In this document: piece by piece, positions 1-9,312 of the stretch
How positions within the stretch are numbered: the first letter of the stretch is position 1
Layout of the letters: the number at the start of each line of letters is the position of its first letter
Assembly: GCF_000016905.1 (NCBI RefSeq)
Contig: NC_009616.1
Span: 1,612,001-1,676,000 of the forward strand
Reading direction: 5' to 3'
DNA: 64,000 nt
DNA from: Thermosipho melanesiensis BI429
Lineage (GTDB): Bacteria > Thermotogota > Thermotogae > Thermotogales > Fervidobacteriaceae
Notes under the pieces: generated by a model
Told to the model about the DNA's origin: nothing
The model's database searches: none
Seen by the model: only the letters and a program-made list of their open reading frames with translations
Made by a program: the position numbers and the translations under genes

Positions 1-1542
1 AGAAAGGGAGAAACAGAGCTATTTGTTAATTTTGGTTGGAGAGCGGAGGGGATAGTTTCAAGTGATGAATTGGTAAAAGATTTAAGTGAATATAATATCG
101 GTGATAAATTAAAATTGTTAGTAATAAAGATTGATGAAGAAGACGGTATGGCATTTCTTTCGGAAAAAAGGGTTTATCTTAAAAATATAAGAAATATATT
201 GAGAGAGAAATTTGAGAAAGGCGAAAAAGTTATTGGGAAAATAATATCAAGAAATAAGGGTGGCTATGATGTATTAATAGATAATGTATTCAAGGCATTT
301 TTACCCAAGAGTGAATCAATGATTTATGGAGATAATATCCCAGATTATACTATGGAATTTAAAATAATAAAGTTTGAAGATAAAAGAAAATTAAATGTAG
401 TTGTATCGCGAAAAGCATTAGTTAAAGAACAAGTTGAGAGATTTTTCAAAGAGAGAAAAAAGGGAGATATAGTGGAAGGTATTGTAAAAAGAATAGAGGA
501 TTTTGGTGCATTTGTCAGGGTAGCAGAAGGTATTGAAGGTTTATTACCAAATTCAGAAGTATCTTATGATTATGAAATTAGCGCAATGGATGTATTAGGT
601 GAAGGACAAAGTGTAAAGTTATATTTAAAGGAAATCGATCCAACAAACAAGAAGTTAATTTTCAGTTTAAAAGAGTTAATGCCAAATCCGTGGAATAACG
701 TTGAAAAGAAATATAAAATTGGTGAAGTTGTTAGTGGAAAGGTGAAAAAGATAATGCCTTATGGTTTTTTTGTTAATCTTGAACCTGGTATTGATGGTTT
801 TGTGCATATCGATGATGTATTTTGGGGAAAAAGAGGGAATATAAAAGATATAATTAGTGAAGGTGATTTTGTTAAGTTAGTTGTAAAAGAAATAGATAAA
901 GAAAATAAAAAGATAAGATTAAGTTATAAAGAAGTAAAAGGTGATCCATGGGAAAATATTGAGGAAAAATATCCATTAGGAAATGTAGTTACTGGAATTG
1001 TAAGAGTAGTATTTGATAAAGGGGTTATTATTGACATTGAAGAAGGAATAAGTGGGTATTGTCCTATTTCGGAAATTTCATGGAATTATATTTCTCATCC
1101 CACTGATGTGATTGGGGAGGGAAATAAAGTTAAAGCTGTCGTTTTAGATTTAGATAAGGAAAATAGAAAGATAAGGTTGAGTATAAAAAGAACAGTTGAA
1201 AATCCATGGGAGAAATTTAAACAACAGCACAAAGTAGGGGATATAATAAAAGTTAAATTGGTAAAGGAATTAAAAAATGGTTATAGTGCAAATGTAGAAG
1301 GTATTGAGGTTTATGTGCCAAAATCACACATTGTTTCTGATATTAATGTGAGTGATGATTTAGAAGTGAAGATTATTAATATAAAAACAGATGGAGAGAT
1401 TTTACGAGTAGTTGTAAGTGAAAAAGAAAAAGAAAATGAAAAAGTTCTTGACGAGATAAAAAATGAAGCTGAAAAGGAAAGATATACCTCCATTGAAAGG
1501 AAGGTAAAAAATGGCGACAGTTCTGATAGTGGGGAAGAGTAA
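1..1542 (+). CDS. rpsA: 30S ribosomal protein S1 (5' end outside window)
   Basis: The frame is open from base 1, and the first codons already read as the middle of an S1 domain (ELFVNFGW...EGIVSSDELV), so the gene starts left of the window. Six S1 (OB-fold) repeats can be followed, including the truncated first one; the third to fifth are the most typical (for example GDIVEGIVKRIEDFGAFV and GEVVSGKVKKIMPYGFFV). The C-terminus is Lys/Glu-rich. S1 binds mRNA on the small ribosomal subunit and helps initiation. Its last 32 bases overlap der, which suggests co-transcription. A TTG at 70 could be mistaken for the start, but it lies inside the first repeat. Confidence 0.93.
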   Translation, partial: RKGETELFVNFGWRAEGIVSSDELVKDLSEYNIGDKLKLLVIKIDEEDGMAFLSEKRVYLKNIRNILREKFEKGEKVIGKIISRNKGGYDVLIDNVFKAFLPKSESMIYGDNIPDYTMEFKIIKFEDKRKLNVVVSRKALVKEQVERFFKERKKGDIVEGIVKRIEDFGAFVRVAEGIEGLLPNSEVSYDYEISAMDVLGEGQSVKLYLKEIDPTNKKLIFSLKELMPNPWNNVEKKYKIGEVVSGKVKKIMPYGFFVNLEPGIDGFVHIDDVFWGKRGNIKDIISEGDFVKLVVKEIDKENKKIRLSYKEVKGDPWENIEEKYPLGNVVTGIVRVVFDKGVIIDIEEGISGYCPISEISWNYISHPTDVIGEGNKVKAVVLDLDKENRKIRLSIKRTVENPWEKFKQQHKVGDIIKVKLVKELKNGYSANVEGIEVYVPKSHIVSDINVSDDLEVKIINIKTDGEILRVVVSEKEKENEKVLDEIKNEAEKERYTSIERKVKNGDSSDSGEE

Positions 1543-2824
1543 TGTTGGAAAATCCACACTTTTCAATAAACTTATTGGAAAGAAAAAGTCAATTGTAGAT
1601 AATAAAGAAGGGGTTACAAGGGATGCGGTTAGTGACCGCGTCTCCTATTTTGGAAAATCGTTTAAATTAATAGATACCTGTGGAATTTTTGAAAGACCTG
1701 AGGATATAATTTCTGAAAGGTTGAAAAATTTAACTTTAAATATGTTGAGTGAAGGTGATATAATAATATTTGTTGTTGATGGAAAATATGGTCTAACATC
1801 AGAAGATTATCATCTGGCGGATTTATTGAGAAAATCAAATTCAGATGTAATTTTGGTAGTAAATAAATCTGAGAATGAAAAAAAAGTTTTTGTAAATTTT
1901 GATGATTTTTATAGTTTAGGTTTTGGAGAACCTTTGTTTATATCAGCTGAACAGGGAAAAAATATTGATAGGTTAATTGAAGAGGTTATAAAAAGACTTG
2001 AGAAAAAAGGATTAAAGCTTGAAGAAGAGGAAGAAAAGGATTCTATAATTAGGGTAGCGTTAATTGGAAGACCTAACGCGGGAAAATCCACATTGTTTAA
2101 TGGTATTTTGGAGCGAGAAAGGGCTTTGGTTACACCTATTCCAGGTACAACAAGAGATGCTATTGATGAGTTAGTTGAAATTAATGGAAAAAAATATCTA
2201 TTTATTGATACTGCTGGATTGAGAAGGAAAAGTAAGGTGGAATATAAGAGTATAGATATGTATAGTAATGTTAGATCAATAAAGAGTATAGAGTTGTCTG
2301 ATGTTGTAGTGTTTGTTATAGATTCTCTAGAAGGAATTACCCACCAAGATCAGAAAATTGCAGGAATTGCAGAAAATAGAGGGAAGGCTACTGTTGTAGT
2401 CTTTAATAAGATTGATTTAGTAAAAAATTTTAAATATAGAAAACAAGAGTTTATTGAACACTTTATGGAGAGGTTGTACTTTGTAAGTTATAGTCCAGTG
2501 GTTTTTGTAAGTGCACAAGAAAGGTATGGAATAGGAAAATTGATTAAGGCTATAAAGGAGGCATATAATTCTTTGTTTTATAGAGTTCAAACAAGTGCTG
2601 TAAACGCTGTTATTCAAAGAATGATAATGTTTAGTCCTCCACCAAGGGGGTTAAAGATTTATTACGGAGCACAGGTTGATGTTAAGCCACCAACATTTTT
2701 ATTTTTTACCAATGGAAAAAAGGTACCGGAATTTTATCAAAATAACATAAGGAAAATTATAAGAGAAAATATTTATCATTTTACCGGGGCGCCAATATTT
2801 TTGAAATTTAAAAATAGACATTAA
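1511..2824 (+). CDS. der: Ribosome-assembly GTPase Der (EngA)
   Basis: Tandem GTPase of 437 residues, the usual length for Der, which acts in 50S subunit maturation. The first G domain has GKSNVGKST near residue 8 and DTCG; its G4 motif reads NKSE rather than NKxD. The second has GRPNAGKST near residue 190, DTAG and NKID. The C-terminal KH-like domain is seen as VNAVIQRM...PPPRGLKIYYG. The ATG at 1511 sits inside the end of rpsA with GGAAGG just upstream, so the two genes are translationally linked. An S1-Der neighbourhood is common in Thermotogales. Confidence 0.95.
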   Translation: MATVLIVGKSNVGKSTLFNKLIGKKKSIVDNKEGVTRDAVSDRVSYFGKSFKLIDTCGIFERPEDIISERLKNLTLNMLSEGDIIIFVVDGKYGLTSEDYHLADLLRKSNSDVILVVNKSENEKKVFVNFDDFYSLGFGEPLFISAEQGKNIDRLIEEVIKRLEKKGLKLEEEEEKDSIIRVALIGRPNAGKSTLFNGILERERALVTPIPGTTRDAIDELVEINGKKYLFIDTAGLRRKSKVEYKSIDMYSNVRSIKSIELSDVVVFVIDSLEGITHQDQKIAGIAENRGKATVVVFNKIDLVKNFKYRKQEFIEHFMERLYFVSYSPVVFVSAQERYGIGKLIKAIKEAYNSLFYRVQTSAVNAVIQRMIMFSPPPRGLKIYYGAQVDVKPPTFLFFTNGKKVPEFYQNNIRKIIRENIYHFTGAPIFLKFKNRH

Positions 2825-2838
2825 AGGGGGAAGAGGTT

Positions 2839-3900
2839 ATGAAAAAATTTTTTTTGCTTTTTTTAACCTTGATTGTTGTTGATATGTTTGCTTTTAAGGT
2901 CATTATGGTGACGGATGTAGGGGGGTTAGGAGACGGGTCATTTATGGATGGTACATGGTCTGGAATTGTTAAAGCGTGTGAGGAACTTGGAGTAGAATAT
3001 GGTGTGATCCAATCGAAAGAGCAAGGAGATTATGTAAGTAACTTAAGTAAAGCAGCAGAACAAGCAGATGTTGTTTTTGCAGTGGGATTTTTGATGTCCG
3101 ATGCATTTTATAAGGTTGCACAACAATATCCTGAAACATATTTTGTTGGTATTGATTTTGATAGCGGGACTATATTGGCCAATGTTATGACTTTTACATT
3201 CAAAGAGCAAGAAGGAAGTTTTTTAACAGGATATTTAGCAGCAGGGATGACAAAAACTGGAAAAGTTGCTATAATTGGTGGTATCCCCATACCACCTGTA
3301 AAAAGATATGAGATTGGTTTTAGGGCAGGGGTTAGGGCTTATAATCAAATTCATAATGCAAATATCGAAGTAAAGGTGGTTTATTCAAATTCATTTACAG
3401 ATCCAAAGAAAGGAAAAGAACTTGCCCAGTCGCTTATTGGAGAGGGAGTGGACATCATCCAGCAGGCTTGTGGAGGTACCGCTCTTGGGATAATTGAAGC
3501 GATAAAGGAGGAAAATTACAAAAATGTTCCAAATGGAGATTTGAAAGGTTTATTAGATTATATGTATGATAATATTGGCTATTTTATGCTTGGAGGGGAT
3601 ATTGAACAAGAGCCCCAGGCACCAGGGCATATACTAGCAAGTGCAATAAAGAGAGTAGATGTTGCAAGTTATTTGGGAGTAAAGAAAGCGTATAATGGCG
3701 AGTGGCAACCAGGAAATATCGAGTTAGGTTTAAAAGAAGAAGGAGAAGGTATTAGTAGAATGAGATACACGAAAGGATTAGTCCCAGATAGTTTAATTTA
3801 CGAAATAGAATATTTGACAGGTTTGGTGAAAGATGGAAAATTAATTATACCATCTACAGAGGAAGAGTTGAATGCTATGAGAATAAAAATATCATTTTAG
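2839..3900 (+). CDS. BMP/PnrA-family ABC substrate-binding protein
   Basis: The 353-residue protein has an N-terminal signal peptide (MKKFFLLFLTLIVVDMFA) and then the BMP-family fold: VTDVGGLGDGSFMDGTW near residue 25, VVFAVGFLMSD, a hinge segment AIIGG, and a late ...YGLKEEGEG-like stretch (here LGLKEEGEG). Relatives bind purine nucleosides or similar small ligands outside the membrane and deliver them to an ABC importer. No lipobox cysteine is visible, so it may be soluble or anchored by an uncleaved signal. No permease genes adjoin it. Start ATG with AAGGGGGAAGAGG upstream. The ligand is not known. Confidence 0.85.
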   Translation: MKKFFLLFLTLIVVDMFAFKVIMVTDVGGLGDGSFMDGTWSGIVKACEELGVEYGVIQSKEQGDYVSNLSKAAEQADVVFAVGFLMSDAFYKVAQQYPETYFVGIDFDSGTILANVMTFTFKEQEGSFLTGYLAAGMTKTGKVAIIGGIPIPPVKRYEIGFRAGVRAYNQIHNANIEVKVVYSNSFTDPKKGKELAQSLIGEGVDIIQQACGGTALGIIEAIKEENYKNVPNGDLKGLLDYMYDNIGYFMLGGDIEQEPQAPGHILASAIKRVDVASYLGVKKAYNGEWQPGNIELGLKEEGEGISRMRYTKGLVPDSLIYEIEYLTGLVKDGKLIIPSTEEELNAMRIKISF

Positions 3901-3912
3901 TAAGGAGTCGTT

Positions 3913-4839
3913 ATGTTGAAAAAGATAAATTTTTGGGGTTGGTTTTCGATTTTAAGTGTATTACTAGTTATACAATTTTTATACTGGTATGTATATAGAT
4001 CTAATGTATATGCATTTTTCTATTCATTAAAAAATTCATCGCATAATGTGGTTAATGAATATAACGGAAATTTAAAGTTGTATTCCTTAAATGAGGATGC
4101 GATAAGGGTTGAAACAATTAAGAATGTAAAGGCAAGAGGAATAAATATAATTGTTGGGCCTAATTTTAGTAGTACTGGTGCAAAGATATTCCAATTTCTT
4201 GAAAAGTACGACCTTGTTTCATTTTCACCAAGTATTACTTCTACAAAGTTGTTGAAACAAACAAATAGAATTATTTCAATGGTTCCAACAAATGAATATC
4301 AAATAAAAAGCATTATGGAATTTTTAAAGGAGAAAAATGTGCAAAAAGTTTTGTTGGTTTTGGATCCATTTAATAAAGAGTATGCAAATGAATTTTTAAT
4401 GATTTTGGATGTTTTTGAAGGAAAATACAAATATTTTTATACAGTAACCAATTTTTCAGAAAATTTGGATGATTATGATGCAATTGTTTTGACCCTTGCG
4501 CCAAAATATGCTTCAGACTTTTTATGGTATTTTGCAAAATATTATAAAGGTATTATTTTGGGAACTGATTCTGTATTTGATGAAATATTAAACACTCTTC
4601 CAACGTTATCAAATTTTTATATTGTAAACTTTGGTTTTAAGAGTTATGATTGGTCAAATGAAGCTATTTTGAAAATATTTGATATACTTTCTAAACACAA
4701 ATTTATTTCAACAAATCAGTTTATTAATTTTCTTTTAGGGCATGATATTTACGATGGAATTAGTCTTACAAAAGATGGTGTTATAAATAAAGGTATAAAG
4801 ATAGTTAATTTTGAAGAGTTTAGAAAGGAGAATAGATAA
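3913..4839 (+). CDS. Type 1 periplasmic-binding-protein-like protein, membrane-anchored
   Basis: The 308-residue protein has a hydrophobic N-terminal anchor (residues about 8-26). The rest resembles the Leu/Ile/Val-type periplasmic binding fold: VETIKNVKARGINIIVGPNFSSTGAK near residue 75, then SFSPSITSTKLL and an EYQIKSIMEFLKEKNVQKVLLV second-lobe segment. It is shorter than a transport binding protein, about 350-400 residues. It directly precedes an HD-GYP sensor gene, so a sensing rather than a transport role is possible; that is inference. Start ATG with AAGGAG upstream, 13 bases after the BMP gene. Confidence 0.6.
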   Translation: MLKKINFWGWFSILSVLLVIQFLYWYVYRSNVYAFFYSLKNSSHNVVNEYNGNLKLYSLNEDAIRVETIKNVKARGINIIVGPNFSSTGAKIFQFLEKYDLVSFSPSITSTKLLKQTNRIISMVPTNEYQIKSIMEFLKEKNVQKVLLVLDPFNKEYANEFLMILDVFEGKYKYFYTVTNFSENLDDYDAIVLTLAPKYASDFLWYFAKYYKGIILGTDSVFDEILNTLPTLSNFYIVNFGFKSYDWSNEAILKIFDILSKHKFISTNQFINFLLGHDIYDGISLTKDGVINKGIKIVNFEEFRKENR

Positions 4840-4840
4840 G

Positions 4841-6253
4841 TTGAAGGCAGCAAAAAGCTTTCTAACTTTTGCTTATTTGATATTAATAGTTTTTATTGTG
4901 GTTATATTTAATTATTTTGTGAAAACAACATTAGAAGATTCTTCGATTGTTTTTACAAAATATTTTGATAATTTAATTTTAAATAAGCAATTTTTAGTGG
5001 CAAAACTTGATAGTGATTTTTTTGATCCTGTTCTCAATCGTAGTTTCAAAGGCATTTTAAATGAGGGACCAAATAAATATATTAAGGGAATTTATTATGC
5101 TTTTGATACTTTAAAATACGTAGAAAGGTGCGAAAATGGGTATTGCTTGTATGAAATTCCCATATATCTTTTTAATTTAAATATAGATTCTATTAAATAT
5201 TACGATGTGATTGTTAGTGATAAAGTGGTTTTTTCAAGTGAAAATTTAAAGATAGGAAGTAATTATGAAAAAGGTTTTTTTGAGGAAAGTACTATTTCAG
5301 AATTTGGATTTACGTTTGTTGTAGGGTATAAAACCAAGTTCGTGCTAATGTTTAATTTGTATATTGTTTTGATATTTACAATTGCTTATTTTCTATCTTA
5401 TTTTCTTTTTTATAACGAGGAGAAAAAAATTAAAAGAATGGATAATGTGCTGAAAAATCTTAATAAGGAATTGATAAAGGTCTATGAAGATTTTGAAAAA
5501 AATAAAGAATTAAAGGAATTTAATATATCCAAAACACATATTGAAAGTGTAAATGTTTTGCAGGAGAATATAAATAAACTTTTTGTGGAATTTAAAAGAA
5601 TCTTTGGTGAATATGAAAGAACTGCACAAATGTTGGAATCGACGATGGCAGAATTGGAAGAAACTAATGCGGAATTGGTAGAGAAGAATTTACAAATAAT
5701 ATCTGCACTTGCAGAAGCAGTTGAGTTAAAAGATTCTGTGACGGGTAATCATTCAAGAAATGTTATGGAATTGTCATTATATTTGGCAAAAAAGTTTAAT
5801 ATAAAGGAACCTGCTGAGATTGAAGCAATCAAGTATGGTGCGATATTGCATGATATTGGTAAAATAGGTATACCTGAACATATTTTGAATAAGCCTGGAA
5901 AACTAAACGATGAAGAATTTGAAATAATGAAAAAACACACAATCTATGGAGAAAAGATTATTAAAGCAATTCCAGGGTGGTCGCTTGTTGCGGATATAAT
6001 CAGGCATCACCATGAAAATTGGGATGGTAGTGGTTATCCAGATGGATTGAAAGATGGCGAAATTAGTTTGAGAGCTCAAATTGTTTCGATCGTTGATGTT
6101 TTTGTTGCGCTAACAGAGGATAGGCCGTATAGAAAAGGATTAACAATTGAAAAAACATTGAGTATTATGAAGGAAATGGTTGGTATAAAATTTTCTGAAA
6201 AATTATTTGAAAAATTTTTGGAAGTATTAAGGGAAAAAGGATATTTAAGTTGA
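4841..6253 (+). CDS. HD-GYP domain protein, probable c-di-GMP phosphodiesterase
   Basis: Two transmembrane segments (about residues 5-25 and 170-190) flank an extracytoplasmic sensor region. A coiled-coil linker follows, then a C-terminal HD-GYP domain with HDIGKIGIP and HHENWDGSGYPDGL, the signature of c-di-GMP phosphodiesterases. I chose the TTG at 4841 because AAAGGAG lies 10 bases upstream (4824-4830); a TTG at 4811 has no ribosome site and lies within the previous gene. The tight junction with the upstream binding-fold gene suggests one operon and perhaps one signalling unit. Confidence 0.85.
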   Translation: MKAAKSFLTFAYLILIVFIVVIFNYFVKTTLEDSSIVFTKYFDNLILNKQFLVAKLDSDFFDPVLNRSFKGILNEGPNKYIKGIYYAFDTLKYVERCENGYCLYEIPIYLFNLNIDSIKYYDVIVSDKVVFSSENLKIGSNYEKGFFEESTISEFGFTFVVGYKTKFVLMFNLYIVLIFTIAYFLSYFLFYNEEKKIKRMDNVLKNLNKELIKVYEDFEKNKELKEFNISKTHIESVNVLQENINKLFVEFKRIFGEYERTAQMLESTMAELEETNAELVEKNLQIISALAEAVELKDSVTGNHSRNVMELSLYLAKKFNIKEPAEIEAIKYGAILHDIGKIGIPEHILNKPGKLNDEEFEIMKKHTIYGEKIIKAIPGWSLVADIIRHHHENWDGSGYPDGLKDGEISLRAQIVSIVDVFVALTEDRPYRKGLTIEKTLSIMKEMVGIKFSEKLFEKFLEVLREKGYLS

Positions 6254-6313
6254 TAATTTGGATAAATTATGATAACATAGTAAAGGATAAAATTTAGAAA
6301 AGGAGGATAGTGT

Positions 6314-6448
6314 ATGAAAAGGACATATCAACCATCAAGAATTAAAAGGAAAAGAACACATGGGTTTTTAGCTAGAAAGAAGACAACAGGCGGAAGGAGA
6401 GTTTTGAAAAACAGAAGAAGAAAGGGAAGATGGAGACTAACGGTTTAA
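6314..6448 (+). CDS. rpmH: 50S ribosomal protein L34
   Basis: 44-residue, very basic protein beginning [19 protein letters not shown] with the typical RKGR core near the end: the complete L34 family signature. AAAAGGAGGA precedes the ATG. It is short enough to be missed by length-filtered gene callers. It overlaps rnpA by 19 bases, the arrangement known for rpmH-rnpA in many bacteria and more extreme in Thermus. Confidence 0.97.
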   Translation: MKRTYQPSRIKRKRTHGFLARKKTTGGRRVLKNRRRKGRWRLTV

Positions 6449-6825
6449 AAGGAAATTTCTTTAAAAAGTATGAACGCTTGAAGCTCAGGAAAGATTTTAA
6501 AAGATTATACGAAACGGGGAAGAGTATACAAGTACCATATTTTGTAATAATATATTTGAAAAATGGATTTGAATATAGTCGATTTGGTTTTTCAGTACGT
6601 AAAAAATTTGGAAAAGCTGTAAGGCGGAATAGATTAAAGAGATGGATGCGAGAAGTTATTAGAACGAATAAATATGTAATTCCAAAAGGCTATGACTATT
6701 TAATAATTGCTAGAAAGCATCTATCGAGGGATTTTGAAAAAATTACTTACCAGCATTTCAAGGAAGAGTTACTAAAATTATTTGCGAGGATTGACGATGA
6801 AGAAAATAATATTGGCGTTAATTAG
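6430..6825 (+). CDS. rnpA: Ribonuclease P protein component
   Basis: 131 residues with the RnpA core: [18 protein letters not shown] near the start, then [25 protein letters not shown], the RNR motif that binds RNase P RNA, and DYLIIARK. It assists the catalytic RNA in maturing tRNA 5' ends. The ATG at 6430 lies inside rpmH, whose AAGAAAGGGA tail supplies the ribosome site. The 3' end overlaps yidD. Confidence 0.96.
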   Translation: METNGLKGNFFKKYERLKLRKDFKRLYETGKSIQVPYFVIIYLKNGFEYSRFGFSVRKKFGKAVRRNRLKRWMREVIRTNKYVIPKGYDYLIIARKHLSRDFEKITYQHFKEELLKLFARIDDEENNIGVN

Positions 6826-7042
6826 ATTTTATCAGAAATTTATTTCACCATTAAAACCACCAACGTGCATATATACTCCGACATGTTCGGAGTATACTTA
6901 TCAAGCTGTAAAGAAATTTGGAGTATTTAAAGGTCTTTTCCTGGGCTTCAAGCGTATTTTAAGGTGTAATCCACTTCATGAAGGTGGTGAAGACCCGGTA
7001 CCAGATAAGTTTTATATAATAAAAGGGAGGCGGTTGGATTGA
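6797..7042 (+). CDS. yidD: Membrane protein insertion efficiency factor YidD
   Basis: 81 residues with the family landmarks [21 protein letters not shown] and [13 protein letters not shown]. YidD is a small membrane-associated protein that assists YidC-dependent insertion. The ATG at 6797 has GAGGA six bases upstream; a TTG at 6782 in the same frame lacks one. It overlaps rnpA upstream and yidC downstream (4 bases), giving a fully overlapping rpmH-rnpA-yidD-yidC cluster. Confidence 0.95.
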   Translation: MKKIILALIRFYQKFISPLKPPTCIYTPTCSEYTYQAVKKFGVFKGLFLGFKRILRCNPLHEGGEDPVPDKFYIIKGRRLD

Positions 7043-8340
7043 AAAAAATAATTACCGTCATTTTTTTGTTGCTTTCATTTATTTTGATAGCAGGAACTAT
7101 AAACGTTGAAGAAAGAACAGATGGGATTTACGTTTTTACAAGGTTTATGGAGTATAAATTTGATTATAATGGTAATTTAGTGGAAGTATATAGAGTTATT
7201 GAAAGAAGAACAAGGCTATTTCTATATTCAAACGATGGTTTTGATATAGAAAATGTGAATTCAACTCCAACGTTTAATTGGCAAGGTTTGAAGGATGGGG
7301 AAAAATATTCAGAAGTAACTTTAAAATTTGATTACGATAAGATGGAAAAAATATACAATTTTAAAGAGGGGCCAAATTATACATTTAACGTTGTAATTAA
7401 CTCAACAGATGAAATAACAGTTTCCCTACCAAGAGTTGGTTACGAAGTTAACGATAGATTAAAGAACAATATTTTTCTTTCTTTTTACGAGAAAGGGGAT
7501 ATACTTTCAATAATTAAGTTTTCAGGAAAAACGTTAGGGGGAAATAAAGTAAAAGGTGCTAATTTAAGGTTTTTAGTATACATTGGACCTTACAAAAAGA
7601 CGCTAATAAAAAGTGGTTTTTCGGATGATTATGAAGTGATTTTAGAAATGCTCAAAACAATTTCAGGTGTTGGCGGATGGTTTGACTTTATACTTTATCC
7701 TTTGGTTTATTTCTTTGGATGGATAAATGATTTTACAAAGAATTTTGGTTTAACAATAATAGTTTTTACTATTATTATACGTTTTGTGCTTTATCCTTTG
7801 TATCATTCACAGACAAAGTCAATGATAAAAATGAGAAAGCTACAACCAATAGTTGAACAAATAAAGAAAAAATACAAAGATCCACAAAAACAACAACAGG
7901 AGCTTTTAAAAGCATATAGGGAGAATAAAATTAATCCCGCAAGTGGTTGTTTAATGGCACTTGTACAGTTACCTATTTTTATAATCTTATACCAGGTAAT
8001 AAGGTATTATCAAGAGGAATTTGCGTTTAGCGGAAAGTTTTTAATTTGGAGGGATTTAACCGCAGGTGGTTTTTCTGCAAATTGGGTGTTTTTAATAATC
8101 CAGATTGTAGCAGGGTATTATCTTGCCTTGATTACTAGTCAAGATACAAGAACAGCTTGGCAGAGTATTATCATGAGCTTTATTTTCCCGTTTTTATTCA
8201 TTGGATTGCCAAGTGGTGTTTTCTTGTACTATACTGCAAACACGTTGATTCAAGTTGGTATAACATACTATATTTACAAAAAATATAAAATAAAGGGTTT
8301 GACACAAAGGGAACTTTGGGGATTGCCAAATAAGGGGTGA
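7039..8340 (+). CDS. yidC: Membrane protein insertase YidC/Oxa1
   Basis: 433 residues. After a signal-anchor (about residues 1-19) comes an extracytoplasmic beta domain (to about residue 205), then the conserved Oxa1 region: [57 protein letters not shown], and later membrane segments. The TTG start at 7039 overlaps the yidD stop, with AAAGGGAGG upstream. The protein inserts and folds membrane proteins, alone or with Sec. The periplasmic domain is shorter than in proteobacterial YidC. Confidence 0.95.
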   Translation: MKKIITVIFLLLSFILIAGTINVEERTDGIYVFTRFMEYKFDYNGNLVEVYRVIERRTRLFLYSNDGFDIENVNSTPTFNWQGLKDGEKYSEVTLKFDYDKMEKIYNFKEGPNYTFNVVINSTDEITVSLPRVGYEVNDRLKNNIFLSFYEKGDILSIIKFSGKTLGGNKVKGANLRFLVYIGPYKKTLIKSGFSDDYEVILEMLKTISGVGGWFDFILYPLVYFFGWINDFTKNFGLTIIVFTIIIRFVLYPLYHSQTKSMIKMRKLQPIVEQIKKKYKDPQKQQQELLKAYRENKINPASGCLMALVQLPIFIILYQVIRYYQEEFAFSGKFLIWRDLTAGGFSANWVFLIIQIVAGYYLALITSQDTRTAWQSIIMSFIFPFLFIGLPSGVFLYYTANTLIQVGITYYIYKKYKIKGLTQRELWGLPNKG

Positions 8341-8345
8341 AGGTC

Positions 8346-9017
8346 TTGAGAAAGCTGACACTTACAGGAAAAAATGTGGAAGAAATTTTAACAATATTTG
8401 AGGAAGATATGAATATAAAAAAAGGAGAATATGATTATTTGGTTATTGATAAAGGTTCAAGTGGTTTTTTAGGTTTTTTGTCTCGTGATGCGGTAGTTGA
8501 AGTTACGATAAAGAAAGAATACTACGAAAGAAAATTGAAAGAGTTTTTGGAAAATGTGGTAAGATGTTTTGATGAAGGAATAAGTGTAGAGGTGTTTTCA
8601 AAGAATAATAGGGTTTTTATTGCAAAGATAAAAGGAGAGGGTATCGGGAAAATAATTGGAAAACACGGAAAAGGTTTAGGTGCATTGCAGCATATTGCTA
8701 CAATTTTTCTAAATAGATTGTCTGATATAAAAATTACTGTGATTATAGACGCGGGAGACTATAGGGAAAAAAGAAAGGAATTGATAAAAAATATTGTTGT
8801 AAATGCCGTTGAAAAGTTGAGAAATGGTGCAAAAAAGATAGAGTTGGATCCCATGTTTTCTTTTGAAAGAAGGTTAGTACATGAATTTTTAAAAAGATAT
8901 CCAGATGTTTTTTCATATTCCGAAGGAGTTGAGCCGTATAGATATGTGGTAATTGAAAGGAGGGGAAAGAATGATAGTTTCCAAACCAGAAAGAGTAGAA
9001 CCTATAATAATAGATGA
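8346..9017 (+). CDS. khpB: RNA-binding protein Jag/KhpB
   Basis: About 223 residues in the order Jag-N (KGSSGFLGFLSRDAVVEV), KH type II (GEGIGKIIGKHGKGLGALQHI) and R3H (SFERRLVHEFLKRYPDVFSYSEG, with Tyr-Arg-Tyr after it), the KhpB architecture next to yidC. An in-frame GTG at 8337 overlaps the yidC stop, but AAGGGGTGA (8332-8340) is better spaced for the TTG at 8346, which I use. Its 3' end overlaps the cupin gene. KhpB binds small RNAs and mRNAs and influences cell-wall growth in Firmicutes; its role here is not known. Confidence 0.9.
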   Translation: MRKLTLTGKNVEEILTIFEEDMNIKKGEYDYLVIDKGSSGFLGFLSRDAVVEVTIKKEYYERKLKEFLENVVRCFDEGISVEVFSKNNRVFIAKIKGEGIGKIIGKHGKGLGALQHIATIFLNRLSDIKITVIIDAGDYREKRKELIKNIVVNAVEKLRNGAKKIELDPMFSFERRLVHEFLKRYPDVFSYSEGVEPYRYVVIERRGKNDSFQTRKSRTYNNR

Positions 9018-9312
9018 AGGAAAAATTGAAAAAAGGATTTTAATTGGTTCAAAAGATGGAGCCGAAAGATTTGTAATGAGATTGTTTAAATTACAACCTG
9101 GTGCTAACACACCATATCATACCCATGATTGGGAGCATGAGATATTTGTTGTGAGGGGAAAGATACAAGCGGTATCGAAAGATAAGAAGATAGTTGCAGA
9201 AGAGGGAAGTTTTATTTTTGTTAAGCCCAATGAAGAACATCAATTTGTCAATATAGGGGATGTTGATGCAGAATTTATTTGTGTGATACCGTATATACCA
9301 AACAATGAATGA
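8971..9312 (+). CDS. Single-domain cupin protein (TM1459-like)
   Basis: 113 residues with both cupin motifs: GANTPYHTHDWEHEIFVVRGK (metal ligands His, His, Glu) and later PNEEHQF (fourth ligand His). I recall the sequence as close to T. maritima TM1459, a small metal-binding cupin that also sits beside jag and yidC. The catalytic role is not settled. AAAGGAGGGG ends just before ATG 8971; an in-frame TTG at 8953 falls before that site and is rejected. It overlaps the K+ channel gene by 8 bases. Confidence 0.9.
   Translation: MIVSKPERVEPIIIDEGKIEKRILIGSKDGAERFVMRLFKLQPGANTPYHTHDWEHEIFVVRGKIQAVSKDKKIVAEEGSFIFVKPNEEHQFVNIGDVDAEFICVIPYIPNNE

Noticed and set aside
6250-6313. Promoter or dnaA-box cluster before rpmH marking oriC
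   Set aside because: No repeated DnaA box and no dnaA gene are seen; spacing of possible promoter hexamers is poor.
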